Source: Granulicatella sp041433555
Lineage (GTDB): Bacteria; Bacillota; Bacilli; Lactobacillales; Aerococcaceae
Length of the DNA: 64,000 bases
Reading direction: 5' to 3'
NCBI RefSeq assembly: GCF_041433555.1
Contig: NZ_JAPWBR010000001.1
Coordinates: forward strand, 1 to 64,000
The position numbers were made by a program, and so were the translations under genes. The notes under the pieces are model-generated. The model was not told where the DNA came from and made no database searches. It saw nothing but the letters and a program-made list of their open reading frames with translations. Shown here piece after piece: positions 23,490 to 32,147 of the stretch; position 1 is the first letter of the stretch; each line of letters begins with the position of its first letter.

Positions 23490-25634
23490 CTACTGCCAAA
23501 TTCGTTTCATCGGTGCTTTCGAATTCTTGATAAAGCGGCTCTCTTTGCCTGCTCGAGTGATGAGTGAGAGCTGGTGTTTTGCACGTGTACATGTGGTGTA
23601 CAACATCATTTGTTCTTTCATCGTATGGTACGCTTCGTCTGTCGCGTTCCAAATGATGACTTCGTCGAACTCCATCCCTTTGGCCACTTGAATCGTCGTT
23701 AACACGAAGCGGCTGCCCAGCGACTCGCTGCTATCTTCCAGAAGCGCAATGTCATCTTGGTCGAGCTGTTGGTACAACGCTTTGGCTTCGTCCATCGTAC
23801 GGCAAAGAATCGCTGTCGTATGGTAGCCTTTTGGACTTTCTTCTAGTAACGTGTTTAAGCGCGCCATTTCTTGGCCTTCTTGCTCTAAGTATACCGCTAC
23901 TTCTGCTCCTGAACGTGGGAACACATTTTTATCCAGCGGCCAGTTTAAAATCCCGTTTGCAAAACGTGAAATTTGCGCCGTACAACGGTAACTAATCGCT
24001 AAGTTGCGGTGCGTTAACGTGCGGTTTGCAAAAATCAAGTCCACGAGTTCTGGGTGTCGTTTTTCCAATGTGAAAATCGTTGTAGCCGTTGAGAACGATT
24101 GGAAGGTATCTCCCACTACTGTGAATTTCGCACGGAAATAATAGTTGGATAATGTTCCAAGCCATAAGAGTGACACGTCTTGCACTTCGTCGATGAAGAG
24201 GTGGCTGAAGCCTGTATAGTCACGAACTGGCGTCACGCGTGTTGCGACATATTGCAACAGACGGATTCCTTCTGCAGTGACTTGCATGCGGCTGCCTTCA
24301 ATCTTCTTCAATGGAAGTGGCGCGTTGTCCGTCTTACCAAGTTCTTGGCGACGAATTTTGGCTTCGGGCATCCATTTCACCACAAGAGCGGCAATATCCA
24401 CGAATGCGAACATTTCCACTTGTTGCGTTACCTCTTGTACTTCCTTCTCGAACACTTTTTGTCCAAGCGCTTGGTAGTACTCTGTCTCGCTCTTTGTCTC
24501 CACGTCTTTCATCAACACTTCGATTTGCATCGCGTTCATTGATTCATAGACCGCTTTTGCCTTTTCAGACATAAAGAACTTCGTGAGACGGCGTTTCAAC
24601 GTACGCTCGAGCACGGTTTGCATTTGCGTTAATTGTTGTTGCAACGGCAGTGCTGTATTCACGCTTTCGACGAGTTTTTGATAGTCTTTCATCGTAAATA
24701 CGGCTTGTCCTTTAATCCCGATGGCACGGTATGGTAAATCTTTCGCCGATAAGCCTTCTATATTGCGGTGTACAAGCGCAATCCACTCGCTGTCTGTTAA
24801 ATACACTTTGCGCGTTGGGACTTGGCTTAGCGCCGTTGTTTTATGCAAATACATTTTGCGATAAAGCTCGATGGTATGTTGCGCTAATGTTTGTTGGTAC
24901 AACTCACTTCCCGTTAAGCTTGGAATTACGTGTGAAACGTATTTTGCAAATAATTGGTTACGCGACAACAGGAGCATATCGCTCATACGCTTGTCTTTTG
25001 CTTGGTACATCAAGTACGCAATGCGTTGTAGTAAAATCGTTGTCTTCCCACTTCCGGCACATCCATTCACGATGAACCAGTCTTTTGGATTTAAACGAAT
25101 AATTTCATTTTGTTCTTTTTGAATCGTCGCCGTGATTCCTTCTAGGTGTCCGTCACGGTTTGTTGGTGCGCTTAAGGCATCCATCAATAATGATTCTTCA
25201 TTTTCAATGTCATAAACAGATTTTAATTCACCCTTACGGATGACGATATCGCGTTTTAAGAAGGCCTGAGCTTTCTCGAAGCCATTTGGTGTTTCGTATT
25301 GAAGCTCTCCTAATGTTCCTTCGTAAAATAGGCTTGCGATTGGAGCTCGCCAGTCATACACTTGCACATTGTCGTCTTCGTCAAAGAAAGTTGCAGGTCC
25401 GATGTACATCTTCTCAACTCTCTCGTCTTTTTCAAATTGAACGTCAATTCTTCCAAAGTATGGAGATTCCAATTGGTTTTCTAATTGTTGCACTCCATAC
25501 TGAATGGTATCTTGTCTAGCGATATCCAGGTCGCGTTCTTGCAATCGGTTTTTCTCGATCGCCACTTTTTGTTCCATTAAGTCTTGCACGATTTCTAAGT
25601 GCTGCACTTCTTCTTGGAAACTCTGATTTTTCAT
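23490..25634 (-). CDS. helD: HelD-type UvrD-like helicase, RNA polymerase recycling factor
   Basis: 714 residues from the ATG at 25634 (GGGAGA 8 bases upstream); a longer frame to 25727 would run into the SRP RNA terminator. N-terminal coiled coil (about residues 1-60, EEVQHLEIVQDLMEQKVAIE), Walker A NGCAGSGKTTILLQRIAYL near 197-215, Walker B FIDEVQDVSLLWL, AISYRCTAQI and TTIQVAKGMEFDEVIIWN as helicase motifs IV-VI. Bacillus HelD removes stalled RNA polymerase from DNA (established for the family). Single gene between SRP RNA and dnaX. Confidence 0.88.
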   Translation of the reverse strand: MKNQSFQEEVQHLEIVQDLMEQKVAIEKNRLQERDLDIARQDTIQYGVQQLENQLESPYFGRIDVQFEKDERVEKMYIGPATFFDEDDNVQVYDWRAPIASLFYEGTLGELQYETPNGFEKAQAFLKRDIVIRKGELKSVYDIENEESLLMDALSAPTNRDGHLEGITATIQKEQNEIIRLNPKDWFIVNGCAGSGKTTILLQRIAYLMYQAKDKRMSDMLLLSRNQLFAKYVSHVIPSLTGSELYQQTLAQHTIELYRKMYLHKTTALSQVPTRKVYLTDSEWIALVHRNIEGLSAKDLPYRAIGIKGQAVFTMKDYQKLVESVNTALPLQQQLTQMQTVLERTLKRRLTKFFMSEKAKAVYESMNAMQIEVLMKDVETKSETEYYQALGQKVFEKEVQEVTQQVEMFAFVDIAALVVKWMPEAKIRRQELGKTDNAPLPLKKIEGSRMQVTAEGIRLLQYVATRVTPVRDYTGFSHLFIDEVQDVSLLWLGTLSNYYFRAKFTVVGDTFQSFSTATTIFTLEKRHPELVDLIFANRTLTHRNLAISYRCTAQISRFANGILNWPLDKNVFPRSGAEVAVYLEQEGQEMARLNTLLEESPKGYHTTAILCRTMDEAKALYQQLDQDDIALLEDSSESLGSRFVLTTIQVAKGMEFDEVIIWNATDEAYHTMKEQMMLYTTCTRAKHQLSLITRAGKESRFIKNSKAPMKRIWQ

Positions 25635-25665
25635 GCGACTATTCTCCCTCCACTGGATACTCTTT

Positions 25666-25697
25666 TCATAAAAACAGGCTGAACCGTTGGTCCAGCC
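25666..25697 (-). terminator. Terminator of the SRP RNA gene
   Basis: Minus-strand stem CAGGCTG/CAGCCTG with a 10-base loop followed by TTTTT, directly after the SRP RNA. Confidence 0.8.
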
Positions 25698-25806
25698 TGA
25701 TTCTTCTTCTATGTACATACAGCACATAGCGAACGTTACTTATAGCTGCTTCCTTCCGGACCTGACTCGATTCATAAGTTCGCTATTGCCATACGGCCTA
25801 ACGGCA
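25698..25806 (-). ncRNA. ffs: Signal recognition particle RNA, small (4.5S) type
   Basis: The minus strand carries the invariant apical loop GTCAGGTCCGGAAGGAAGCA, enclosed by the helix AATAGCGAAC.../GTTCGCTATG. Binds Ffh and directs membrane protein insertion. TATAAT at 25813-25818 (reverse) lies about 7 bases upstream of the proposed 5' end. 5' and 3' ends are estimates. Confidence 0.93.
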
Positions 25807-25981
25807 CGTACTATTATACAAAACTTCTCCTCGAAAAGCAAGCAGATTTTGCTTGAAAAAGAAATAAACCAAACCGCTCCACATAGAGAGTGCGGATGGG
25901 GCTATCCCATGGGGGTTGGTGGTAGGAATTAGAGGGGTGCTCCACAGTTATTTTCTCTTTTTTAAGGCCACCCTTTCGGGT

Positions 25982-26173
25982 GTTGATTTCTTCGAATGCT
26001 TGCGGATTTCTTCATAGTAGCTGTAACGTTGCACCGGTTCGAGCCTCTTTGAGTCTCTCGCCTTTAAAGCCTCAAAGGAGGTGTACGGAATGAATTCCTA
26101 CACCTCCTAATTCGCATTTAATGCGTAACACGTTACTGCTACTATAGAATCCGCAAGATTCTCCGAAATCAAC
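25982..26173. repeat. Cloverleaf hairpin repeat, copy 3
   Basis: Outer arms GTTGATTTCTTCGAATGC / complement ending GAAATCAAC, stem GCGGATTTCTTCATAGTAGC with GCTACTATAGAATCCGC, and the inner hairpin AGGAGGTGTA/TACACCTCCT. Same plan as the other copies but in reverse orientation. Confidence 0.75.
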
Positions 26174-26345
26174 GTGAAGAGAGTATATGTCTGCTCCCTA
26201 CCGCCAACGATGGGGTTTCGTGCTTCTCTATGTGATGTTTCTTTTTCAAGAGAATCTGCTTTGTTTTCTAAAGTGAATACGTGCCGAGGGATGGCAAAAG
26301 AGACACTAAAAAAGATAGTCTCTCCCGAAGGAAAAACTATCTAAG

Positions 26346-26387
26346 ATGTTCGCTTGTGCTTACTGGTTGCGATCTTCTTTATTTTTC
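26346..26387 (+). repeat. Remnant of the 3' end of the small membrane gene at 27646-27876
   Basis: 39 of 42 bases match 27632-27673. On the minus strand it would encode K-N-K-E-D-R-N-Q-stop versus K-N-K-E-A-R-N-R-stop in the intact gene. It closes a 1.3-kb segment holding the gene at 26525-27340. Confidence 0.75.
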
Positions 26388-26524
26388 ATGTTTTACTCAC
26401 GAATTTGCTCTACTTTTTTGGTACAATTCTTTGCAGCGTATCTAATGTTTCGCAACTCTACTATAACGGATTTATTCCTTTTTGTGTTTACACAACCTAT
26501 TTTACACTACCGTTGGGCAATATT

Positions 26525-27340
26525 TTATTTCATTTTATTATTTGCATATTCAATACGTTTTGTAAATACATTAATCCACATATCACCACCATAGAGAGGT
26601 TGAATATTTTTTAAGAATGTTTGGCAGATATCTATCTCTTTTTTATAATCTTTCAATCCACGATAGTTCTTAGCAATTCTTTCATAAAGAGGAGCATGAA
26701 AATCCACATAATTGTTTTCTAATAAAGGCAAGAGAAGCTTATTAGAATCATCGTATTTCTTTTTTTTACTTAACTCTTCTCCTTTTTGAAATATTTGGTA
26801 ACACTCATCTCTCTTTTTATTGATTTCTAGATTGTTCTTTATAAGTATTCCTTGTTCGTATTCACCTGTTTGTACAAGCCACTCAGAGTATTCTTTCAAA
26901 AATTGATTATGTCTTTCACGATTACATTGCTTTTCTTCATCTGTTGTCCATCCGTTTTTATGTAGTTCAATATAATTACGATGTTTATTAATTGTGTCAG
27001 TACCAAGTTTTGTAACAATAAAATCCTCACTAACTAATTGTAAATTAATTAGTTTTTTTACGCTATCTATTGGAGAAGTAATACCATAGTTTCTTGAAAG
27101 ATGAATTGGATAAGAATTAAAGTCACTCCCAAATCTACTTATAACCCAGAGGAATATTAAGTCAGAAATAGTTAGTTTAGTTCCAGGTATTAGTTCACCA
27201 GCCCAAGGTAGTACATCATCAAATAAGGGACTATCCATCTCCTTTAATTCTTTTCCAAATATTAAATAAGGTTGTTGATGTGGGAAGGGAGAAGAGGTTT
27301 TTTTAAGAAAAAAATTATGAATATTTTTAATAATGCCCAT
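26525..27340 (-). CDS. Unknown 271-residue protein with TPR-like C-terminus
   Basis: 271 residues, AT-rich, no signal peptide. N-terminal part with QPYLIFGKELKEMDSPLF and a helical middle domain LIFLWVISRFGSDFN...SPIDSVKKLINLQLVSEDF that looks like a winged-helix/SAP-type fold; C-terminal helices (IFQKGEELSKKKKYDDSNKL, PLYERIAKNYRGLKDYKKE) resemble TPRs. I do not recognise a named family. It lies alone between two copies of a neighbouring gene's 3' end and has lower GC than its surroundings, so it is probably an acquired cassette. Confidence 0.6.
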   Translation of the reverse strand: MGIIKNIHNFFLKKTSSPFPHQQPYLIFGKELKEMDSPLFDDVLPWAGELIPGTKLTISDLIFLWVISRFGSDFNSYPIHLSRNYGITSPIDSVKKLINLQLVSEDFIVTKLGTDTINKHRNYIELHKNGWTTDEEKQCNRERHNQFLKEYSEWLVQTGEYEQGILIKNNLEINKKRDECYQIFQKGEELSKKKKYDDSNKLLLPLLENNYVDFHAPLYERIAKNYRGLKDYKKEIDICQTFLKNIQPLYGGDMWINVFTKRIEYANNKMK

Positions 27341-27645
27341 GTGTTGTCTCCTTGCTCATAAATAATGGATAAATATCCTAATTTCCACTTAGTGTGTACT
27401 TCTTTGAAATAAATTATCCAATTTTACGATATGATTTACTTTATTATAGCAAATAAAATTTATATTACTTAATGAATTTAGAATACTGTCAATAATTTTG
27501 TGTAAACACTCAAGTAGAGTTACGGAGTGTTACTCAAATATGCTTTCAAGTGTGTCAGAACATTGTCCAAACCCTTTATGGATTCGTTGACTTTGCTTGA
27601 AATTATAATCTTCAAACAAAGTAACTAAGTAATGTTCGCTTATGC
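27341..27645. other. Intergenic, presumed promoter region of the 271-residue protein
   Basis: AT-rich. A minus-strand TATAAT (within GCTATAATAAAG near 27450) may be the -10 box; no good -35 box could be chosen. Nothing else supported. Confidence 0.35.
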
Positions 27646-27673
27646 TTACCGGTTGCGAGCTTCTTTATTTTTC
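27632..27673 (+). repeat. Intact-gene copy of the duplicated 3' end
   Basis: Last codons and stop of the 76-residue membrane gene; 39/42 match to 26346-26387. Confidence 0.75.
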
Positions 27674-27876
27674 TTAGCTTCCTCTGCTAGGTACATGATT
27701 GGGAGAAGGATAAAGATAAAATTGCTTGTGAGTATAGGGATCAATAATGGGCCTGTAAACAGGTTTAAAACCAGGTGTAGGACAAGGGCTAATGCATTGA
27801 CGATAAGCGCTACAATCATTAGGTCTTTTGTAAGCTGCTTTGTGTCTTGCTTTTTGATTTTGATTTTGATTTTCAT
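27646..27876 (-). CDS. Small two-helix membrane protein
   Basis: 76 residues. A very basic N-terminus (MKIKIKIKKQDTKQ) precedes two hydrophobic segments near residues 18-40 (LMIVALIVNALALVLHLVL) and 43-64, and the tail is K/E/R-rich (AEEAKKNKEARNR). AAGGAG lies upstream of the ATG. No family recognised. Its 3' end is the duplicated sequence flanking the neighbouring cassette. Confidence 0.68.
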   Translation of the reverse strand: MKIKIKIKKQDTKQLTKDLMIVALIVNALALVLHLVLNLFTGPLLIPILTSNFIFILLPIMYLAEEAKKNKEARNR

Positions 27877-27938
27877 GTGAATCGCTCCTTAACTGTTTTG
27901 CTTGTCTTTATTAAACCACTTTAAGGAGTTGTACAATA

Positions 27939-28037
27939 GACACTTTTGTCATTGCTTTGGATTACTAAAGTCATGGTTGGATTGATTTCGAAGGACTGCT
28001 ATCTATGAAGAAATCCGCAAAGTTCCGCAGAAATCAA
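27939..28037. repeat. Direct repeat plus shortened hairpin relic
   Basis: 27939-28000 (CACTTTTGTCATTGCTTTGG...) is repeated with changes at 28712-28776, so the two copies flank the gene at 28091-28636. Each runs into a 55-base imperfect hairpin (TTGATTTCGAAGGACTGC ... CCGCAGAAATCAA) that looks like the outer arms of the cloverleaf repeat without its centre. Confidence 0.6.
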
Positions 28038-28043
28038 CCATTA

Positions 28044-28074
28044 AAAAAACAGCAAACCAAATTGATTTGCTGTT
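28044..28074 (-). terminator. Terminator of the gene at 28091-28636
   Basis: Minus strand AACAGCAAA / TTTGCTGTT with a T tract, just after the stop codon. Confidence 0.75.
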
Positions 28075-28090
28075 TGTTCTCTAAAATAAT

Positions 28091-28636
28091 TTATGCTTTG
28101 GATGGTTTAGATAAGAAGAATAGGTAAAGTCCAAAGGCTAATTTAATAAAGGCATCGATATAGGCGATAGTCACGAGAGAGCTTTGAGGAGAAAGGTATC
28201 CGACCGCTGCATTGATCACGCATGCCAATCCTAGGAAAATCATTGATTTCCCATGAACGAAGTAGTACGGGAAGAAATGAATTCCTGTTGCAAGGAGCGC
28301 GCCTAACCAAATGAGTCTCCAGTTTTCTGTTTCGAAGAATGGGCCACCTAATAACACTAATAAGATAAATAAAAGAATTACTGAGTATAAGGACACTTTT
28401 CGTTGGAAAGGTGTTGAAGTACCATCCGAAAACTTATGAAGGACTTTTTTATTTAGATTGATAGAAAAGAAGCTCACCATATAGCCGATACTGAAGACCT
28501 GCATATTAATGATTTGTTCTCCACCGACAACTGTCGCAAGTGCAATCACGAATGCGACTGCGATGAGCCATAAGCCACACGCCTTTTTGTAGTTGAATTC
28601 TAATGTTTCTCCTTTGTTATAACCTAAAAATGACAT
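28091..28636 (-). CDS. Six-helix membrane protein of unknown function
   Basis: 181 residues from the ATG at 28636 (GGAGG 7 bases upstream, MSFLGYNKGETLEF). About five to six hydrophobic segments (for example LWLIAVAFVIALATVVGG, FSIGYMVSFFSINL, VSLYSVILLFILLVLLGG, LGALLATGIHFFPYYFV). The last residues are KPSKA. No signature residues that place it in a transporter family. Flanked by the direct repeats at 27939 and 28712. Confidence 0.65.
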   Translation of the reverse strand: MSFLGYNKGETLEFNYKKACGLWLIAVAFVIALATVVGGEQIINMQVFSIGYMVSFFSINLNKKVLHKFSDGTSTPFQRKVSLYSVILLFILLVLLGGPFFETENWRLIWLGALLATGIHFFPYYFVHGKSMIFLGLACVINAAVGYLSPQSSLVTIAYIDAFIKLAFGLYLFFLSKPSKA

Positions 28637-28711
28637 ACGTATTCCTCCAGTTAACTTTGAAACTTTTAACGACATCCTCTATTCTACTCCTGTAAATATC
28701 GGATTTCAATC

Positions 28712-28814
28712 CGTTACACTTTTGTCGTCGCTTTGCATTTCTAAAGTCATAATTGTATCGATTTTGAAGGAACTGCGGATTCTATAATAGCAGTAACGTG
28801 TTCCGTAGAAATCA
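28712..28814. repeat. Second direct repeat plus shortened hairpin relic
   Basis: Matches 27939-28037; here the hairpin reads GATTTTGAAGGAACTGCGGA...GTTCCGTAGAAATC and still holds TCTATAATAGCAGTAACG, the usual start of a cloverleaf copy. Confidence 0.6.
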
Positions 28815-28817
28815 AAA

Positions 28818-28850
28818 AAGCACAGCCTCGCAATCGAAGCTGTGCTTGTC
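28818..28850 (-). terminator. Terminator of the SemiSWEET gene
   Basis: Minus strand AAGCACAGC / GCTGTGCTT with TTTTTT. Confidence 0.8.
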
Positions 28851-28854
28851 ATTA

Positions 28855-29121
28855 TTATAATAATGCTGTTAAAGCAGATGCTAGACCGAAGAAGATTCCT
28901 GGTGCGTTTGCAGCTGCTAGCGGGATATCACGGTCTGGCTTGAAGAGTCCATAGTACACCCATAATGAGCAGTTCAATGCGGCAACGAGTGGTTGAATGA
29001 AGTCTCCTTTGTTTCCGGCTAAGTTATTCATAATTTGCGGAATATAAGCTACATACATCGCCACAGACATACATGTTGCGATCCAACCTAAGACTTGTGT
29101 TTGTTTTTCTGATAATTTCAT
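28855..29121 (-). CDS. SemiSWEET sugar transporter
   Basis: 88 residues, three hydrophobic helices, the bacterial half-size SWEET/MtN3 length. The PQ-loop-type signature YIPQIMNNL follows the first helix (VLGWIATCMSVAMYVAY) and NCSLWVYYGLFK the second, with the asparagine and tryptophan that line the sugar site. Functions as a dimer for facilitated sugar movement (established for the family). Stands alone with its own terminator. Confidence 0.9.
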   Translation of the reverse strand: MKLSEKQTQVLGWIATCMSVAMYVAYIPQIMNNLAGNKGDFIQPLVAALNCSLWVYYGLFKPDRDIPLAAANAPGIFFGLASALTALL

Positions 29122-29231
29122 ACTATCTGCTCCATTCCTTTTTCGAACTATGTAAAATAATATATAAAAAGAAAATGTTTTTCAAGAGTAGATAACCGTT
29201 TACAAGTATAAGTTTGTGTTAAGAATATTAA

Positions 29232-29263
29232 AAAGCACAGCCCCTATTCGGAAAGCTGTGCTT
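29232..29263 (-). terminator. Terminator overlapping the end of tadA
   Basis: Minus strand CAAGCACAGC / GCTGTGCTT TTTA. The tadA stop codon (29244) lies within the hairpin. Confidence 0.75.
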
Positions 29264-29738
29264 GTTTTCGTTGTTTATTGCGTTCGCGGAGGCCTTTGAA
29301 GAAGGTCTGCAAAATCTCTTTGCATTCGTCTTCCAAGATGCCTTGCTCGACTTCGACTTGATGGTTGAACCGCTCGTCTTGAAGCAGATTCATAAAGGTG
29401 CCTGCTGTCCCAGCTTTCGGGTCAAAAGCGCCGAATGTCACCTTTTTGAGACGCGCGAGAATCATCGCTCCGCTACACATCGGACAAGGTTCCAGCGTGA
29501 CGAAGAGTTCGCAGTCTTCGAGTCGCCAGCTTCCAAGGTGCTGGTTTGCTTGGCGAATCGCTTTGATTTCAGCGTGAAGGGTGGCGTCTTGTTCTTTTTC
29601 GCGTAAGTTATGTCCACGACCGATGATTTCACCGTTCAGTACGACAACCGCCCCGATTGGCACTTCCGCTTGGTCGTAGGCTTTCTGTGCTTCCTTCAAC
29701 GCTTCCCTCATAAAGAATTCTTTTTCCTGAAGTTCCAT
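29244..29738 (-). CDS. tadA: tRNA-specific adenosine deaminase TadA
   Basis: 164 residues. Zinc deaminase motifs H-A-E-I near residue 56 and PCPMCSGAM near 86-94, plus the proton shuttle glutamate in HAE. It converts A34 to inosine in tRNA-Arg(ACG). The neighbourhood tadA...SRP RNA...dnaX is a common Firmicutes order, here loosened by inserted genes. The gene starts 4 bases after the upstream membrane-protein stop, with a weak ribosome site, suggesting coupling. Confidence 0.95.
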   Translation of the reverse strand: MELQEKEFFMREALKEAQKAYDQAEVPIGAVVVLNGEIIGRGHNLREKEQDATLHAEIKAIRQANQHLGSWRLEDCELFVTLEPCPMCSGAMILARLKKVTFGAFDPKAGTAGTFMNLLQDERFNHQVEVEQGILEDECKEILQTFFKGLRERNKQRKQAQLSE

Positions 29739-29742
29739 GTTC

Positions 29743-31038
29743 TTACTGATAGACGCGCTTGGTCACGACTAGACTGTGCGGTCTCTCAAACTCCTTATCT
29801 AAGTAATCTTGATACGTCCCTGGGGAAATAAATCCTCGGGCGCTTAAAATATCGGTTCCTGCTGTTCCGACAATTGTGTCTGCTAGCAATACGCAGTTAG
29901 TACTCATGACAAAATACGTCTTGAATTTTGAAGAGGTAAATTTATACAAGAGTGCATCTGCTTCTTGTTTGAGCTTGTAGGCATACATCGGTTCTTCTTT
30001 GTCGATTCCAGGACGCTTCGGTTTCACCATTTGCGGCGGATCCCAAGGCACTGTCAGCGACATCAGTTTGGCGATTTCCTTATCGACAGCTGCGAGTTGT
30101 TCCGGAGACAAGGCGAGACCATATCCCAGTAAGGTCTTATGGTTTTCGCGTTTACAAAATTCAATGTATTTTTCACGGTCGGCACTAAAAAGAACCCCAT
30201 CCCCCATCGCTCCAAAGAGTCGCTCTGAATTCGTATCGTAGTTTCCGAATGAAATAATGCGTCCCTTGTAACACAGGTCGACATGCCCGATTGCCCCAAA
30301 TCCGTCTTTTGTGACGTGAATAAACATTTCTAAGTTTGGTTCGGCATTTTCTTTAGAACGGTCGTAAATTTCTGAAGCCGTTTCGCCTTCTCCAAGTTCC
30401 AACGCATCATTGATTTTCTGCAAGGTTACGCGAGGGATCAGTGCAGCAAACACGAGCGGCATCCCTCGACGCAAGCGTCTGCGAAGGACTTTCTTTCCAA
30501 CTTCGGCCTCAAAGAACCAGCCGTCTCGAATATTGGTAATCCCAAGCCCGATGAAATAAAGCGCAAGGAAGAACATTTGCAAGTTGCCGTCGCCCCCAAT
30601 CGCAATTAAAGTGGCTATCCCGACAACTGAAAGCCAAATGGTATCAATAAGCAAGCGGAATCGCGGACGGATGCCGTCTTTGACATAAATATAGTACGTC
30701 ACACCACTAATTCCCGCGTTCATCACTTCATTGAGCCCCATCAAGATACTGACAATCGCAATCGGAAGCGAGATAAAAAATTGATTTCCTGCTAAAAATC
30801 CGTAAAGGAAAAATTTAGCAACATTCAGCCATAATGGATCTTTTGCCGCCGCCTTACTAAACCAACGGAACAAGAAATTCCATAGTTCACGAGCCCATAA
30901 GAATGTTAAAAACAGACGTAACATCAATTCTGGGAAGCTTGGTCCGTAGATTAGGAGCAACACCCCAGCAATAAGGAATGCAATCCCTTCAATTAGGAGC
31001 TTTTTCCCTGTAATCCCTAGTTCACTAATTTTCTTCAT
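29743..31038 (-). CDS. Membrane protein with C-terminal papain-like (LRAT/PPPDE-type) domain
   Basis: 431 residues from the ATG at 31038, whose AGGAGG lies in the end of the upstream gene. Residues 1-190 hold about six membrane helices resembling HdeD/DUF308 hairpins (GKKLLIEGIAFLIAGVLLL). The C-terminal domain has an H motif (IGHVDLC...SFGNYD) and, about 130 residues later, a C motif (STNCVLLADTI, Cys382). Histidine first and N-C later is the order of circularly permuted papain folds (LRAT, PPPDE). A soluble paralogue of this domain lies at 44187-44897. Amidase or acyltransferase activity is inferred, not shown. Confidence 0.65.
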   Translation of the reverse strand: MKKISELGITGKKLLIEGIAFLIAGVLLLIYGPSFPELMLRLFLTFLWARELWNFLFRWFSKAAAKDPLWLNVAKFFLYGFLAGNQFFISLPIAIVSILMGLNEVMNAGISGVTYYIYVKDGIRPRFRLLIDTIWLSVVGIATLIAIGGDGNLQMFFLALYFIGLGITNIRDGWFFEAEVGKKVLRRRLRRGMPLVFAALIPRVTLQKINDALELGEGETASEIYDRSKENAEPNLEMFIHVTKDGFGAIGHVDLCYKGRIISFGNYDTNSERLFGAMGDGVLFSADREKYIEFCKRENHKTLLGYGLALSPEQLAAVDKEIAKLMSLTVPWDPPQMVKPKRPGIDKEEPMYAYKLKQEADALLYKFTSSKFKTYFVMSTNCVLLADTIVGTAGTDILSARGFISPGTYQDYLDKEFERPHSLVVTKRVYQ

Positions 31039-32146
31039 CAATAATACCTCCTACAGCTACCACTGAAGCAGCTTGTTCATGTTTCTCCACCCATTCTTTC
31101 ACGAAACGGTAAATCACGGCAAAAATTGGTATGAAGAAAATCATTCCTACTAAACCAAAGAGATTTCCACCGATTAACGCCGCAGCAAGGGTCAGAACGG
31201 TTGGTAATCCTACTGAACTTCCGACAACCATCGGATAGACGACATTTCCTTCCACTATTTGAACGATCATAAAGACGACAAGTGAAATGAGTGCTTGAAT
31301 TGGGCTTTCTGTAAAGGTGAAAAGCATTCCAATTCCGCACGCCATAAACGGCCCGATATACGGAATGAATGAGAGTACTCCGGACAGCACCCCAACAAGT
31401 CCTGCATATGGCAACCCTACAAGAGAGTATCCAGCAAAAATCATAACCCCAACGATTCCCGCCTCGATGATTTGACTCATCAAGAAACGGTCATACGTAT
31501 CCACGATGACTTCCCCAACATAAGTAATGTGCTCGATTTTATCTTTTGGCAAGACCACATTAAGAATGCGAAGCGTTAAACGTGCGAGCATTTCCTTACT
31601 TGCGAGAATATTAATCATGAAGAAAATCCCCACAATTACAGAGAACACATTTGAGAAGAGCCCTGAAATATTCGTTGTAAATCCGCCAAGGAATGTAATG
31701 ACAGACGATACGATATTGCTTTGACTTAGTGAGTCGGTAATCTGACTCACTTCACTGGATTGCATTAATTTTGAATGTTGTACAAAATCCGCAACCACGA
31801 ATAGTAAGTGATTTACACTATCGCCCAGTTGTGACACGGTTTTAGCAATCATCGGCGCAATAATCCAAATCAACAGCGAAATAATCAGAAGCAGAATCAC
31901 AATAATGCTCAGGATTGCGACACTTCTACGCAGCTTTTGCGGGAAGTTTATCTTCTCCAACACTTGTTCAATTCGCTTCATTGGCACGTTTAAAACAAAT
32001 GCCAAAATCATCCCTAAAATAAGCGGGAACATCATCCCAATAAATTCGGAAATCCATGTGAGGATGGCGCTAAAATTCAAGACGACAAGTAACGAAACAG
32101 CCGCCAGAGCAATCATCACTGCCCAATCTTTTCTAATCTTATCCAT
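31025..32146 (-). CDS. AI-2E family membrane transporter
   Basis: 373 residues with about seven to eight hydrophobic segments and the family landmarks FIPYIGPFMACGIGM and, near the end, PTVLTLAAALIGGNLFGLVG, followed by a basic tail. AI-2E proteins are membrane exporters; some export autoinducer-2, others Na+ or other solutes (family knowledge), so the substrate is open. Overlaps the next gene by 14 bases and follows the phosphatase gene by 1 base: one operon of phosphatase, transporter, papain-like protein and tadA. Confidence 0.88.
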   Translation of the reverse strand: MDKIRKDWAVMIALAAVSLLVVLNFSAILTWISEFIGMMFPLILGMILAFVLNVPMKRIEQVLEKINFPQKLRRSVAILSIIVILLLIISLLIWIIAPMIAKTVSQLGDSVNHLLFVVADFVQHSKLMQSSEVSQITDSLSQSNIVSSVITFLGGFTTNISGLFSNVFSVIVGIFFMINILASKEMLARLTLRILNVVLPKDKIEHITYVGEVIVDTYDRFLMSQIIEAGIVGVMIFAGYSLVGLPYAGLVGVLSGVLSFIPYIGPFMACGIGMLFTFTESPIQALISLVVFMIVQIVEGNVVYPMVVGSSVGLPTVLTLAAALIGGNLFGLVGMIFFIPIFAVIYRFVKEWVEKHEQAASVVAVGGIIDEEN

Positions 32147-32147
32147 A

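Larger units (their letters stand above)
25819..26524. other. Intergenic region with hairpin repeat and gene-end remnant
   Basis: Besides the elements listed separately (hairpin copy 3 and the 26346-26387 remnant), 26174-26340 holds only T-rich, weakly structured sequence. No gene supported. Confidence 0.5.

Noticed and set aside
21953..24574. Several plus-strand open frames of 60-120 codons
   Set aside because: They are antisense shadows of dnaX and helD without ribosome sites or motifs.
25635..25727. Upstream extension of the HelD reading frame
   Set aside because: It would overlap the SRP RNA terminator and part of the RNA; the ATG at 25634 has a good ribosome site.
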